DNA of 64,000 nt, from assembly GCA_052093225.1 (NCBI GenBank), contig JBQDDG010000008.1, forward strand, positions 19,432 to 83,431. The letters are read 5' to 3'. The translations under genes were made by a program, and so were the position numbers. Below the pieces are notes generated by a model. It was not told the DNA's origin, did no database searches, and worked only from the letters and a program-made list of their open reading frames with translations. Shown one piece after another: positions 34,911 through 42,906 of the stretch; within the stretch, counting starts at the first letter, position 1; every line of letters begins with the position of its first letter. Source of the DNA: JB111 sp052093225. Its GTDB lineage: Bacteria; Actinomycetota; Actinomycetes; Actinomycetales; Actinomycetaceae.

Positions 34911-36494
34911 TCAGCGGGTCTGCTCGATGCGGACGACGCCGAGGCTGTCCGCGCCGTCGCCGTCCCAGTCGCCGAACACCGCGGTGTCGCCGTCGCGGCC
35001 GTAGCGGGTCTCCTCGACCTCGGCGTGCGCGGCGTTCTCGTTCGTCACGAAGAAGTCCGCGCCGCGCTGGAGGGCGAGGCTGTCCGCGCCGTCGCCGTCC
35101 CAGTCGCCCACGAGGACGAGGTCGCTCGCCTCGCCGAGGGTGAGCTCCGCGTCGACGCTCGCGCCGGTGGGGTCGTCCGTGAGGACCACCTCGTTGCCGC
35201 GGCGGACGCCGAAGGTGTCGGTCCCGTCGCCGTCCCAGTCGCCCACGAGCAGGGTGTCGCCGTCGGCGCCGAAGGCCGCCAGCTCGATCTGGCCGGGGTC
35301 GTCCAGGTCGTTGACGATGTGCATGACGTTGCCGTCGCGCACCGCGAACGTGTCGGTGCCGTCGCCGTCGAAGTCGCCCTGGATGATCTCGTCGCCGGGG
35401 TCCCCCAGCTGGACGACCCGCTCCGCGGGGCCCGTGCCGAGGGTGTCGGTGATGTGCAGCTCGTTGCCGCGCCGCACCGTGACGGTGTCCGTGCCGTCGC
35501 CGTCGAAGTCGCCGACGAAGATCTCGTCGCCCTCGACGCCGTAGAGGAAGTTGTGCGCGGCGTCGCCGGCCAGCTCGTCCGACAGGAGGAAGCGGGGCGT
35601 CCCGGGCGGGCGGACCGGCTCCGGCTCGGGCTCCGTGCGGGCGGTGTCGCGCGAGGCGGCGGACTCGTCGGTCCGTGCGTCGCGGGCCTCCTGCTCGGCC
35701 TGGGCCTGGGCCTGGGCCTGGGCGTCGGCCTCGGCCTGGGGGTCGACCTCGGGCTNNNNNNNNNNNNNNNNNNNNNNNNNNNNNNNNNNNNNNNNNNNNN
35801 NNNNNNNNNNNNNNNNNNNNNNNNNNNNNNNNNNNNNNNNNNNNNNNNNNNNNNNCTGGGGGTCGACCTCGGGCTCGGCCGGTGCGGGCTCGGCCGGGGC
35901 AGGCGCGGCGGGCGCCGGCGTCGAGCCGCCGGGGCCACCGCCCGCGTAGGTCGCGAAGTTCTGCGTGGCGAACACGCGGCCGTCGGCCGAGACCGCGACG
36001 CCGACGCCGTAGTGCGTGTACGAGCCGGTGAGCAGGATGTTGTTGTGCACCGGCGAGTTGCGCCACTGGCTCATGAAGTAGTCGGCCTGGTGGTCCGGGT
36101 AGATGCCCCAGGACAGGATCTCGGAGGTGCTGGACGAGCCGGCGGGGACGGCCGAACGGCCGTAGTCACCGCGGTGGACCATCGAGCCGATGCTCGCCTG
36201 GTGGTTGGACCACTCCTGGGCGACGGAGTCGATGGAGCCGCTGCGCGTGAGCTGCGAGAGCCCGTTGGCGGCGCGGTAGGCGTTGGTCTGGGCGGCGATC
36301 GCGTTGGCGACCTGGTTCTGCCAGCCGGCGTCGGTACGGATGGCCGGGGTGACCGTGCGGACGCCGGTCGGGGCCTCGGTGGCCTGGGCGGTGGTCGCGA
36401 CCGACGTCGCGGCGGCGACGGTCAGGAGCGCGGTGGCGACCCGGGGGGCAAGGGTGCGGTGCCGTGCGTGGCGGCCGCGCGGAGGTGCAAACAC
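34911..36494 (-). CDS. Secreted CAP-domain protein with Pro/Glu linker and FG-GAP-like repeats (contains assembly gap)
   Basis: About 527 residues including the gap (real length unknown). A signal peptide (Arg-rich start, hydrophobic core around 15-35, A-Q-A cleavage) is followed by a CAP/SCP domain (about 60-190) with H-N-N-I-L-L, W-R-N-S-P-V-H and A-D-G-R-V-F-A-T-Q-N-F. A Pro/Ala/Glu linker holds P-A-P-A-E-P and P-E-V-D-P-Q, then a Gln/Ala stretch (A-Q-A-Q-A-Q) predicted coiled or flexible. The C-terminus has about five repeats of the D-W-D-G-D-G-T-D-T-F type, as in the gene at the left edge. Likely a cell-surface protein; ligand unknown. The frame is kept only if the 100-N gap has length 1 modulo 3. 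Confidence 0.85.
   Translation of the reverse strand: MFAPPRGRHARHRTLAPRVATALLTVAAATSVATTAQATEAPTGVRTVTPAIRTDAGWQNQVANAIAAQTNAYRAANGLSQLTRSGSIDSVAQEWSNHQASIGSMVHRGDYGRSAVPAGSSSTSEILSWGIYPDHQADYFMSQWRNSPVHNNILLTGSYTHYGVGVAVSADGRVFATQNFATYAGGGPGGSTPAPAAPAPAEPAPAEPEVDPQXXXXXXXXXXXXXXXXXXXXXXXXXXXXXXXXXXPEVDPQAEADAQAQAQAQAEQEARDARTDESAASRDTARTEPEPEPVRPPGTPRFLLSDELAGDAAHNFLYGVEGDEIFVGDFDGDGTDTVTVRRGNELHITDTLGTGPAERVVQLGDPGDEIIQGDFDGDGTDTFAVRDGNVMHIVNDLDDPGQIELAAFGADGDTLLVGDWDGDGTDTFGVRRGNEVVLTDDPTGASVDAELTLGEASDLVLVGDWDGDGADSLALQRGADFFVTNENAAHAEVEETRYGRDGDTAVFGDWDGDGADSLGVVRIEQTR
35756..35855. other. Scaffold gap of 100 N inside the CAP-domain gene
   Basis: The run is exactly 100 N, a conventional placeholder. 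The 20 bases on its left (35736-35755) are identical to the 20 on its right (35856-35875) and encode P-E-V-D-P-Q-A. The gap therefore probably reflects a collapsed or unresolved tandem repeat of unknown copy number. Confidence 0.95.
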
Positions 36495-36617
36495 GTCGGG
36501 AGGACTCCTCGTTATCGGAACGTTACCCGCCGACGATAAGTCGTGATCTTCGCTCCCGTCGAGGACCTGTGCGATGTCTCACCGCCGCCTCGTCCCGTCG
36601 CCGCTAACCTCGTCCGC

Positions 36618-37703
36618 ATGACACCGCCCGCCCAGGCTGCCCACGGACCACGGACGATCTCGCGGGGGGCGATGGTGGACAACGCGCCCGTCCTCGTCCT
36701 CATCGTCGTCGGGATCTCCCTGATCGGGGCGTTCGCCGGCTGGTCGCTCGGTGAGGGGGAGCCCGGCTGGATCGTGGGCGGCCTGGCCATCGCCCTGGTG
36801 CTGACCGCCTTCATCCTCTGGCTCACGCTGCGGCCCTACCGCCCGGTCGAGGTCGACCTCGGCGCCGGGACGATGACCACCGGTGGCCGCACCGTCCGGC
36901 TCACGGACGTCGACCGCCTGCACGTGGGCCGCGCGAACTTCGGGTTCGCCGGCAACCCCGGCCTGCACATGGCGTTCGGCATCGGTGACGACGTCCTGGC
37001 CCCCGTCTACCTCAAGGGTGCGCCGCTGCGTCAGATCCCGCGCGAGAAGGCCCAGCTGCTCGTCGAGGCCATGCACCGCACCTCGGCCGCGGTGGCCCCG
37101 GACGCCGTCGAGGGCCTCGTGGTCGGCGGCTTCGTCGACCGGCCGGCATGGCACGAGGTGCCGGCCGCGGACAGCGTCGAGGGCGTCGTCAGGTACCTCC
37201 TGGTGGGGCCGCTCAGCGGCGACCCCGATCCCGCGGGACTCGCGCGGGTGGCCGCGAACCTCGGCCTTCCCGTCGAGGCGCTGCGCGCGACGGTGCGGGG
37301 CAGCACCCGGGCCGCCGCCGACGTCACGCGGGCGCTCGTCGGGGCCGGCGTCCGGGTCGACATGCTCCAGGCGCCCGGCGGTGCCGGGGCGCCGGGCGGG
37401 GCGGGCACCGGAGCGCAGAAGGACGACGCGACCGACCCGGCGATCCTTGCCGAGCGGGCCCGCGCCGTCGCGATGCTGACCCACGGCCCCCGGGACCTGC
37501 ACCTGGTCGGGGCCGACGACCTCACGCCCCTGCTGTTCGAGTACTCCCGCCTCCTCAACCCGCGCGGTGCGCAGTCGCTGCTCGACGAGCTGTCCGCCGC
37601 CAAGCCCGCGGCACGGGAGGCGCAGCTCGCGGCCGACCCCGGCCTGCGCCAGGTGTGGGAGCGCCACGGGCCCCCGTCGGGCGCGCACGGCGAGCGGCGG
37701 TGA
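36618..37703 (+). CDS. Hypothetical membrane protein, 361 aa
   Basis: Two transmembrane segments near the N-terminus (about residues 22-44 and 51-72) are followed by a soluble domain starting P-Y-R-P-V-E-V-D-L-G and containing T-V-R-L-T-D-V-D-R-L-H-V-G, a PH-like strand pattern. The C-terminal 180 residues are helical and Ala-rich with a Gly/Ala-rich linker (about 255-272). I cannot assign a family. It is divergent from the CAP-domain gene, and its stop overlaps the next gene (GTGA), suggesting co-translation. ATG at 36618 has no strong ribosome-binding site. Confidence 0.6.
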   Translation: MTPPAQAAHGPRTISRGAMVDNAPVLVLIVVGISLIGAFAGWSLGEGEPGWIVGGLAIALVLTAFILWLTLRPYRPVEVDLGAGTMTTGGRTVRLTDVDRLHVGRANFGFAGNPGLHMAFGIGDDVLAPVYLKGAPLRQIPREKAQLLVEAMHRTSAAVAPDAVEGLVVGGFVDRPAWHEVPAADSVEGVVRYLLVGPLSGDPDPAGLARVAANLGLPVEALRATVRGSTRAAADVTRALVGAGVRVDMLQAPGGAGAPGGAGTGAQKDDATDPAILAERARAVAMLTHGPRDLHLVGADDLTPLLFEYSRLLNPRGAQSLLDELSAAKPAAREAQLAADPGLRQVWERHGPPSGAHGERR

Positions 37704-37888
37704 ACGGCCGGCCCGCGCGCGTCGCCCTGCTGGTCCGTCCCGCGTTCAGGGGCGACCTGCGCATCGACGTCCCCGGCCGCCGGGTCGTCGTCGACGGCGA
37801 GCACGCCTCGTCCGAGGACGTGGCCCACGTGTCGTCCACCCGCGGCGGCGGTGCGGCGGTCGAGGAGATCCGCAGGCGCTTCGGCTGA
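37700..37888 (+). CDS. Small hypothetical protein, 62 aa
   Basis: A 62-residue basic protein (R-V-A-L-L-V-R-P-A-F-R-G, then R-R-V-V-V-D-G-E-H) with strand-rich sequence and a short C-terminal helix (V-E-E-I-R-R-R-F-G). GTG at 37700 overlaps the preceding stop by 4 bases. It is convergent with accE, 3 nt away. No family is recognised, but the tight coupling and clean codon use support a real gene. Confidence 0.5.
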   Translation: MNGRPARVALLVRPAFRGDLRIDVPGRRVVVDGEHASSEDVAHVSSTRGGGAAVEEIRRRFG

Positions 37889-37891
37889 GGA

Positions 37892-38221
37892 CTACCGCCG
37901 GGCGGACCAGCGCCAGGCGTCCGGACCGGGCCGACGCACACCCAGGCGCCGGCCGTGGTCGCCCCACGCCGTCGCGGCACCGCCGTCCGCGGCCGCGACC
38001 TCCGTCCCGCTCCCGCCGCGCGAGAGTGCCCGGGCGGTGGCCAGGCCGGCGAGCAGGGCCGCCAGCTCGTCCTCGTCGGGGGTGCCGGAGACGACCCTGA
38101 GCGCGGCCAGCGCCTGGACGTCCGCCGTCGACGGTCCGGCTCCCAGGTCGCGCCGGGCGGCGGCCACGAGCTCGTCGTCGCCCTCGGGCCCGGACCAGTC
38201 CCTCGCGTCCCCGTCGGTCAC
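37892..38221 (-). CDS. accE: Acyl-CoA carboxylase epsilon subunit
   Basis: A 109-residue protein with the two hallmarks of the actinobacterial acyl-CoA carboxylase epsilon subunit: L-R-V-V-S-G-T-P-D-E-D-E-L-A-A-L and a C-terminal W-x-x-x-x-R-x-x-x-x-x-x-x-P-x-x-W-R-W-S. It stabilises the alpha/beta complex (as AccE5 does in mycobacteria). GTG at 38221 overlaps the stop of the beta-subunit gene by 4 bp (GTGA), so both are made together. The N-terminal third is poorly conserved and acidic. Confidence 0.88.
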   Translation of the reverse strand: MTDGDARDWSGPEGDDELVAAARRDLGAGPSTADVQALAALRVVSGTPDEDELAALLAGLATARALSRGGSGTEVAAADGGAATAWGDHGRRLGVRRPGPDAWRWSARR

Positions 38222-39819
38222 AGCGGGATGTTCCCGTGCTTCTTCTCGGGCAGCGACGCGCGCTTGGTGCGCAGGGCACGCAGCGCGCGGACCACCTGGG
38301 AGCGGGTCTCGTGCGGGGCGATGACGGCGTCGACGTCCCCGCGGCGCGCCGCCTCCCACGGGTTGATGAGCGCGTCCTCGTACTCCGCGGTCAGCCGCTC
38401 GCGCTCGGCCTCGACGTCGCCGTCCTCGGCGGCCACCTTCTTCAGCGCGCCGCGGTGGAGGATGTTGACGGCGCCGCCGGCACCCATCACGGCGATCTGG
38501 GCGGTGGGCCAGGCGAGGTTGATGTCCGCGCCGAGCTGCTTGGAACCCATGACGATGTAGGCGCCGCCGTAGGCTTTGCGCGTGATGACGGTGACGAGCG
38601 GGACGGTGGCCTCCGCGTAGGCGTAGATGAGCTTCGCGCCGCGGCGGATGATGCCCTGCCACTCCTGGTCCGTGCCCGGGAGGAACCCCGGGACGTCGAC
38701 CAGGGTGAGGACCGGGATGTTGAACGCGTCGCACGTGCGGACGAACCGCGCGGCCTTCTCGGCGGCGTCGATGTCGAGCGTGCCCGCCATCTGGCTCGGC
38801 TGGTTGGCGACGATGCCGACTGGGCGCCCCTCGACGTGCCCGAAGGCCGTGATGATGTTCGTCGCGAACGCCGCCGAGACCTCGAGCACCTCGCCGTAGT
38901 CGACGACGTGCTCGATCACCGTCTGCATGTCGTAGGGCTGGTTGTCCGAGTCCGGCACGAGCTCGTCGAGCTCGTGGTCCACCGCGACGATCTCCGCGGA
39001 GTCCTCGCCGTCGGCGGGCGGCCAGGTCGGCGCGTCGGCCAGGTTGTTGCTCGGGAGGAAGGAGAGCAGCGCGCGGACGTAGTCGATCGCGTCGTCCTCG
39101 TCGGCGGCCGCGTAGTGGGCCACCCCGGAGCGGGTGGAGTGCGTCGACGCGCCCCCGAGCTCCTCGAAGCCGACGTCCTCGCCGGTGACGGACCGGATGA
39201 CGTCGGGTCCCGTGATGAACATGTTCGAGGTGCCCTCGGCCATGACGATGAAGTCCGTGAGGGCGGGGGAGTAGACGGCTCCTCCGGCGCTCGGACCGAG
39301 GATGAGCGAGATCTGGGGGATGACGCCGGACGCGGCGACGTTGCGCCGGAAGATCTCCGCGAACTGGGTGAGCGCCGCGACGCCCTCCTGGATGCGGGCG
39401 CCGCCGCCGTCGGAGATCCCGATGATCGGCACCCCGGTGCGCAGGGCGAGGTCCATGACCTTGGCGATCTTCTGGCCGTGCACCTCGCCGAGCGAGCCGC
39501 CGAGCACCGTGAAGTCCTGGCTGTAGACGCAGACCTGCCGGCCGTCGATCGTGCCGTGGCCCGTGATGACGCCGTCGCCCGAGACCTTCTTCTTCTCCAG
39601 CCCGAACGCCGTCGAGCGCAGCGTGGCGAACGCGTCGAGCTCGGTGAAGCTGCCGACGTCGAGGAGCGCCTCGATGCGCTCGCGGGCGCTGCGCTTGCCG
39701 CGGGCGGCCTGCTTGGTGGCGCCCGACTCGGTCACGGCGTCGATCTCCTCGCTCCGGCGGCGCGCGAGGTCGTCGATCTTCTCCTGGGTGCCGGCGGGGC
39801 CCGGCGGGGTGTCACTCAC
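38218..39819 (-). CDS. accD: Acyl-CoA carboxylase beta (carboxyltransferase) subunit
   Basis: A 533-residue carboxyltransferase of the PccB/AccD family. Two ClpP/crotonase-fold halves are visible; the N-terminal half includes S-D-G-G-G-A-R-I-Q-E-G and the C-terminal half G-F-L-P-G-T-D-Q-E-W followed by G-S-K-Q-L-G-A-D with the acyl-CoA pocket. It transfers the carboxyl group from biotin to acetyl- or propionyl-CoA. GTG at 39819 begins M-S-D-T-P-P-G. It is divergent from birA, with only 14 nt between starts, so the two share a small promoter region. Confidence 0.93.
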   Translation of the reverse strand: MSDTPPGPAGTQEKIDDLARRRSEEIDAVTESGATKQAARGKRSARERIEALLDVGSFTELDAFATLRSTAFGLEKKKVSGDGVITGHGTIDGRQVCVYSQDFTVLGGSLGEVHGQKIAKVMDLALRTGVPIIGISDGGGARIQEGVAALTQFAEIFRRNVAASGVIPQISLILGPSAGGAVYSPALTDFIVMAEGTSNMFITGPDVIRSVTGEDVGFEELGGASTHSTRSGVAHYAAADEDDAIDYVRALLSFLPSNNLADAPTWPPADGEDSAEIVAVDHELDELVPDSDNQPYDMQTVIEHVVDYGEVLEVSAAFATNIITAFGHVEGRPVGIVANQPSQMAGTLDIDAAEKAARFVRTCDAFNIPVLTLVDVPGFLPGTDQEWQGIIRRGAKLIYAYAEATVPLVTVITRKAYGGAYIVMGSKQLGADINLAWPTAQIAVMGAGGAVNILHRGALKKVAAEDGDVEAERERLTAEYEDALINPWEAARRGDVDAVIAPHETRSQVVRALRALRTKRASLPEKKHGNIPL

Positions 39820-39833
39820 CCGTGGCAGCCTAG

Positions 39834-40835
39834 ATGGTCCCGCCGCCGGGGCCGTCGCCCGGTGTCGTCTCGACGCGTCCTCATGACGATCTCGACGCCG
39901 TCCGGGCCGTTCTGCGCGGACGTGGCCCGGCGCCGTCGCCCCGCGCGTGGTTGGCTGTGGCCATGAGCGCCTTCAGCCGCGTGGTCGAGGTGGACACGAC
40001 CGGTTCGACCAATGCCGACCTCGTGGCGCTCGCCGACTCCGACCCGGACGAGTGGCCGCACCTCTCCGTGCTCGTGGCCCACCACCAGAGCGCCGGCCGG
40101 GGCCGGTCGGGCCGCACCTGGGTCGTGGCGCCGGGCAGCGCACTGACCGCGTCGGTCGTCCTGCGTGTGGACCTGCCGCCGGTGCGGACCACGTGGGTCC
40201 CGCTCGTCGTCGCCCTCGCGCTCAAGCGGGCCCTCACCGACCTCGGGGCGCCCGCGACCACCAAGTGGCCCAACGACGTCGTGCTGCTCGGCGCCGGCAC
40301 GGAGGCCGTCGACGGGTGGGGGCGGGCCCGCAAGGTCGCCGGCATCCTCGTCGAGGTCAGCCCCCGCACCCGCGCGCTCGTCGTCGGGGTCGGCGTCGAC
40401 GTGCGGGCCGGCTCCTCGCCGGTCGAGTGGTCGTCGAACCTCGAGGAGATCGGCCTCGACGTCGGGCCGCGGGACGTGCTCGACGCGCTCGGGCGGCACC
40501 TGCCCGGTCTCGTCGACCGGCTCGTCGCGGCCGAGGGGGACGCCGAGGGGTCCGGGATCGCCGACGAGATCGTCGACGGGTCGATCACGATCGGCAAGCG
40601 GGTGCGTGTCGAGCTGCCGGACGGCGCGACGGTGGTCGGCACCGCGGTGCGGCTCGATCCGACCGGTGGCCTCGTGGTCCAGGAAGACGACGGCGCGGAG
40701 CGGTTGCTGGTCACCGGGGACGTCACGCACATGCGCTTCGACGCCTCCGTGGCGGCGGAGCCCGCGGGCGACGGCACCGCGGGCGACGGCACCGCGGGCG
40801 ACGGCACCGTCGTCGGGCCGCTCGCGGCCGGGTGA
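39834..40835 (+). CDS. birA: Biotin-[acetyl-CoA carboxylase] ligase
   Basis: A 333-residue biotin protein ligase without an N-terminal DNA-binding domain. Catalytic features: G-S-T-N-A-D, the Gly-rich ATP/biotin loop S-A-G-R-G-R-S-G-R, K-W-P-N-D-V and K-V-A-G-I-L-V-E, then the C-terminal SH3-like domain (V-R-V-E-L-P-D-G). It loads biotin onto the carboxylase alpha subunit encoded 8 kb away. The C-terminus carries G-D-G-T-A repeats (three 15-bp units), as in the ABC ATPase linker. ATG at 39834 or an internal start M-S-A-F-S could apply. Confidence 0.9.
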   Translation: MVPPPGPSPGVVSTRPHDDLDAVRAVLRGRGPAPSPRAWLAVAMSAFSRVVEVDTTGSTNADLVALADSDPDEWPHLSVLVAHHQSAGRGRSGRTWVVAPGSALTASVVLRVDLPPVRTTWVPLVVALALKRALTDLGAPATTKWPNDVVLLGAGTEAVDGWGRARKVAGILVEVSPRTRALVVGVGVDVRAGSSPVEWSSNLEEIGLDVGPRDVLDALGRHLPGLVDRLVAAEGDAEGSGIADEIVDGSITIGKRVRVELPDGATVVGTAVRLDPTGGLVVQEDDGAERLLVTGDVTHMRFDASVAAEPAGDGTAGDGTAGDGTVVGPLAAG

Positions 40836-40905
40836 GCGGGGCGCGGACCTGCCCGCATGCCGAAGGTCCCACCCACGCACGGCGCTCACCCACTACCATC
40901 GCCCT

Positions 40906-42105
40906 GTGACGCAGCACACGCCGGAGGGTCGACCTGCCGTCGGCCCCGCCGACGGCGGAGCCCGCGTACCCGAGGAACCGACGCCGGGCAGGACGCTCGG
41001 TGGGCGGCCCCACCCCGCGCCCGACGGCGCCGACCTCGTCCCCGCCGTCCCGGGCACCACGCGCGGGACCTCCGACCCTGCGGACCGCGGGGCCGGCGAC
41101 GAGACGACGACGGACGAGCGCGTCCGCTCCATCCTCGGCGCCGAGCCCGCCTACACGATCCGGGAGCTCGCCGACCGCGCGGGTACGTCCCTCGAGCTCG
41201 CCCACACGTTCTGGCGGGCGATGGGCTTCCCCAACGTCGGCGAGCACAGCGTCGTCTTCACCGACGCCGACGTCGCCGCCCTGGCCTCGATGGCGGCGCT
41301 CCTCGACGACGGCCGCATCGACATGTCGACGGCGATCTCGCTCCTGCGCGCGCAGTCCCACACCACCGACCGGCTCGTCCTGTGGCAGACCGAGGCGCTC
41401 GTCGAGGGCCTGTCCCGCCAGCACGGCGTCGACGACACGGCGGCGCGGCGGCTGTTCCTCGACCGGGTCGGCGACTTCACCGGCCTGCTGGAGAAGCAGC
41501 TCAACTACGCGTGGCGCCGGCAGCTCTCCGCGCTGCTGCAGCGCACCGAGGCCGAGGTCGCCGCCCGCGAGCCCTCGAGCGGCTCCAACCTCGACCGCTA
41601 CCCGCTGACCCGCGCGGTCGGGTTCGTCGACATGGTGGCCTACACGCGGCGCTCCACCGAGCTGGGCTCCGCGGCGCTCGCCGACCTCGTGCAGACCTTC
41701 GAGTACACCTCCCGCGACGTCATCACCTCCGCGGGCGCCCGCATCGTCAAGACGATCGGTGACGCCGTCCTCTACGTCGCCGACGACCTCGTCCTCGCGG
41801 CCGAGGTGTGCGTCGACCTCATCGCCGCGCTCACCGCGAAGGAGCGGATGCTCCCGGTGCGGGCTTCGCTCGTGTGGGGGGAGATGGTCTCCCGGTTCGG
41901 CGACGTGTTCGGGCCCACCGTCAACCTCGCCTCCCGGCTCGTCGACGTGGCCCCGGCGGGGTCGGTCCTCATGGACGCCGCGACCGCCGACGCGCTCTCC
42001 GCGCGGGACCGCGACGGCGTCTTCCGGATGGTGCCGCTGCCGGCGGCGGGCCTCGAGGGCATCGGCCAGGTCTCACCGGTCGAGCTCGTCCGCGCCGCGC
42101 CCTGA
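40906..42105 (+). CDS. Class III adenylate/guanylate cyclase with regulatory N-terminus
   Basis: A 399-residue cytoplasmic protein. The first 75 residues are low-complexity. Residues 76-215 resemble the adenylate-cyclase regulatory domain found before Rv1264-type catalytic domains (Y-T-I-R-E-L-A-D-R-A-G, F-W-R-A-M-G-F-P). The catalytic domain (about 235-380) has metal-binding Asp 242 (F-V-D-M-V) and Asp 286 (I-G-D-A-V), Lys 282, Asn 340 and Arg 344 (V-N-L-A-S-R-L). It should form a dimer making cAMP. GTG at 40906 begins the gene. Position next to a two-component system is noted, but no link is shown. Confidence 0.85.
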   Translation: MTQHTPEGRPAVGPADGGARVPEEPTPGRTLGGRPHPAPDGADLVPAVPGTTRGTSDPADRGAGDETTTDERVRSILGAEPAYTIRELADRAGTSLELAHTFWRAMGFPNVGEHSVVFTDADVAALASMAALLDDGRIDMSTAISLLRAQSHTTDRLVLWQTEALVEGLSRQHGVDDTAARRLFLDRVGDFTGLLEKQLNYAWRRQLSALLQRTEAEVAAREPSSGSNLDRYPLTRAVGFVDMVAYTRRSTELGSAALADLVQTFEYTSRDVITSAGARIVKTIGDAVLYVADDLVLAAEVCVDLIAALTAKERMLPVRASLVWGEMVSRFGDVFGPTVNLASRLVDVAPAGSVLMDAATADALSARDRDGVFRMVPLPAAGLEGIGQVSPVELVRAAP

Positions 42106-42181
42106 CCCGCACATTTCCTCGCCGGATCGGCCGGTTCGTCGGGCGTGGTCGCGACCCTGCCGGGCCCCGGGACCCGCCGAC

Positions 42182-42212
42182 TTGACCAAACGTTGACGAT
42201 GACGCCTACGAT
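42182..42212 (+). promoter_or_regulatory. Putative promoter of the response regulator (leaderless)
   Basis: TTGACC at 42182-42187 and TACGAT at 42207-42212, spaced by 19 nt, resemble -35 and -10 boxes. The expected start point falls at 42219, exactly the GTG start, so the mRNA would be leaderless. No ribosome-binding site is present. Confidence 0.5.
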
Positions 42213-42218
42213 GACGAC

Positions 42219-42905
42219 GTGACCCACGTGCTGCTTGTCGAGGATGACCCCGCGATCGCCGAACCGCTTGCCCGCGCCCTCGGCCGCGAGGGGTACGAGG
42301 TGCGGTCCCACACCACCGGCGGGGCCGCTCTCGAGGACCTCGCCAACGGCGCCGACCTCGTGGTCCTCGACCTCGGGCTGCCCGACATGGACGGCCTCGA
42401 CGTGGCGCGCACGATCCGCTCGCGCGGCCTCACCGTCCCGATCCTCGTGCTCACGGCGCGCGCCGACGAGGTCGATCTCGTCGTCGGTCTCGACGCCGGC
42501 GCGGACGACTACGTGACCAAGCCCTTCCGCCTCGCCGAGCTCCTCGCGCGCGTGCGCGCCCTGCTGCGCCGCGCCGGCGGGGACATCACCGAGGAGGACG
42601 AGCTCGTCGCGCAGGACGTCCGGGTCGACGTCGCCGCGCACCGCGCCTTCCGCGGCACCCGCGAGATGCACCTGACCGCCAAGGAGTTCGAGCTCCTGCG
42701 TGTCCTCGTGCGGGACGCGGGCTCCGTCGTCACGCGCGAGGCGATCATGCAGGAGGTGTGGGGCACCGACCCCACGGGATCGACCAAGACCCTCGACATG
42801 CACGTGTCCTGGCTGCGCCGCAAGCTCGGCGACTCCGCCGACCAGCCGCGGTACATCACGACGGTCCGCGCCATCGGCTTCCGGTTCGAGACCTCCGGCG
42901 GCTGA
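42219..42905 (+). CDS. OmpR-family response regulator
   Basis: A 228-residue two-component regulator. The receiver domain has the acidic pair E-D-D at residues 8-10, phosphoacceptor Asp 51 in V-V-L-D-L-G-L-P-D, Thr 79 and Lys 101 region. A winged-helix DNA-binding domain follows (from about 135: L-T-A-K-E-F-E-L-L-R, R-E-A-I-M-Q-E-V-W, R-R-K-L-G). The partner kinase is encoded immediately after. The target genes are not known; cell-envelope stress is likely by analogy but not shown. A leaderless start at GTG 42219 is proposed. Confidence 0.9.
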   Translation: MTHVLLVEDDPAIAEPLARALGREGYEVRSHTTGGAALEDLANGADLVVLDLGLPDMDGLDVARTIRSRGLTVPILVLTARADEVDLVVGLDAGADDYVTKPFRLAELLARVRALLRRAGGDITEEDELVAQDVRVDVAAHRAFRGTREMHLTAKEFELLRVLVRDAGSVVTREAIMQEVWGTDPTGSTKTLDMHVSWLRRKLGDSADQPRYITTVRAIGFRFETSGG

Positions 42906-42906
42906 C

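Noticed and set aside
33108..36539. 1143-residue plus-strand frame through the gap
   Set aside because: It runs antisense to the DUF885 and CAP genes, is made of Arg/Asp/Val-rich repeats and has no family features.
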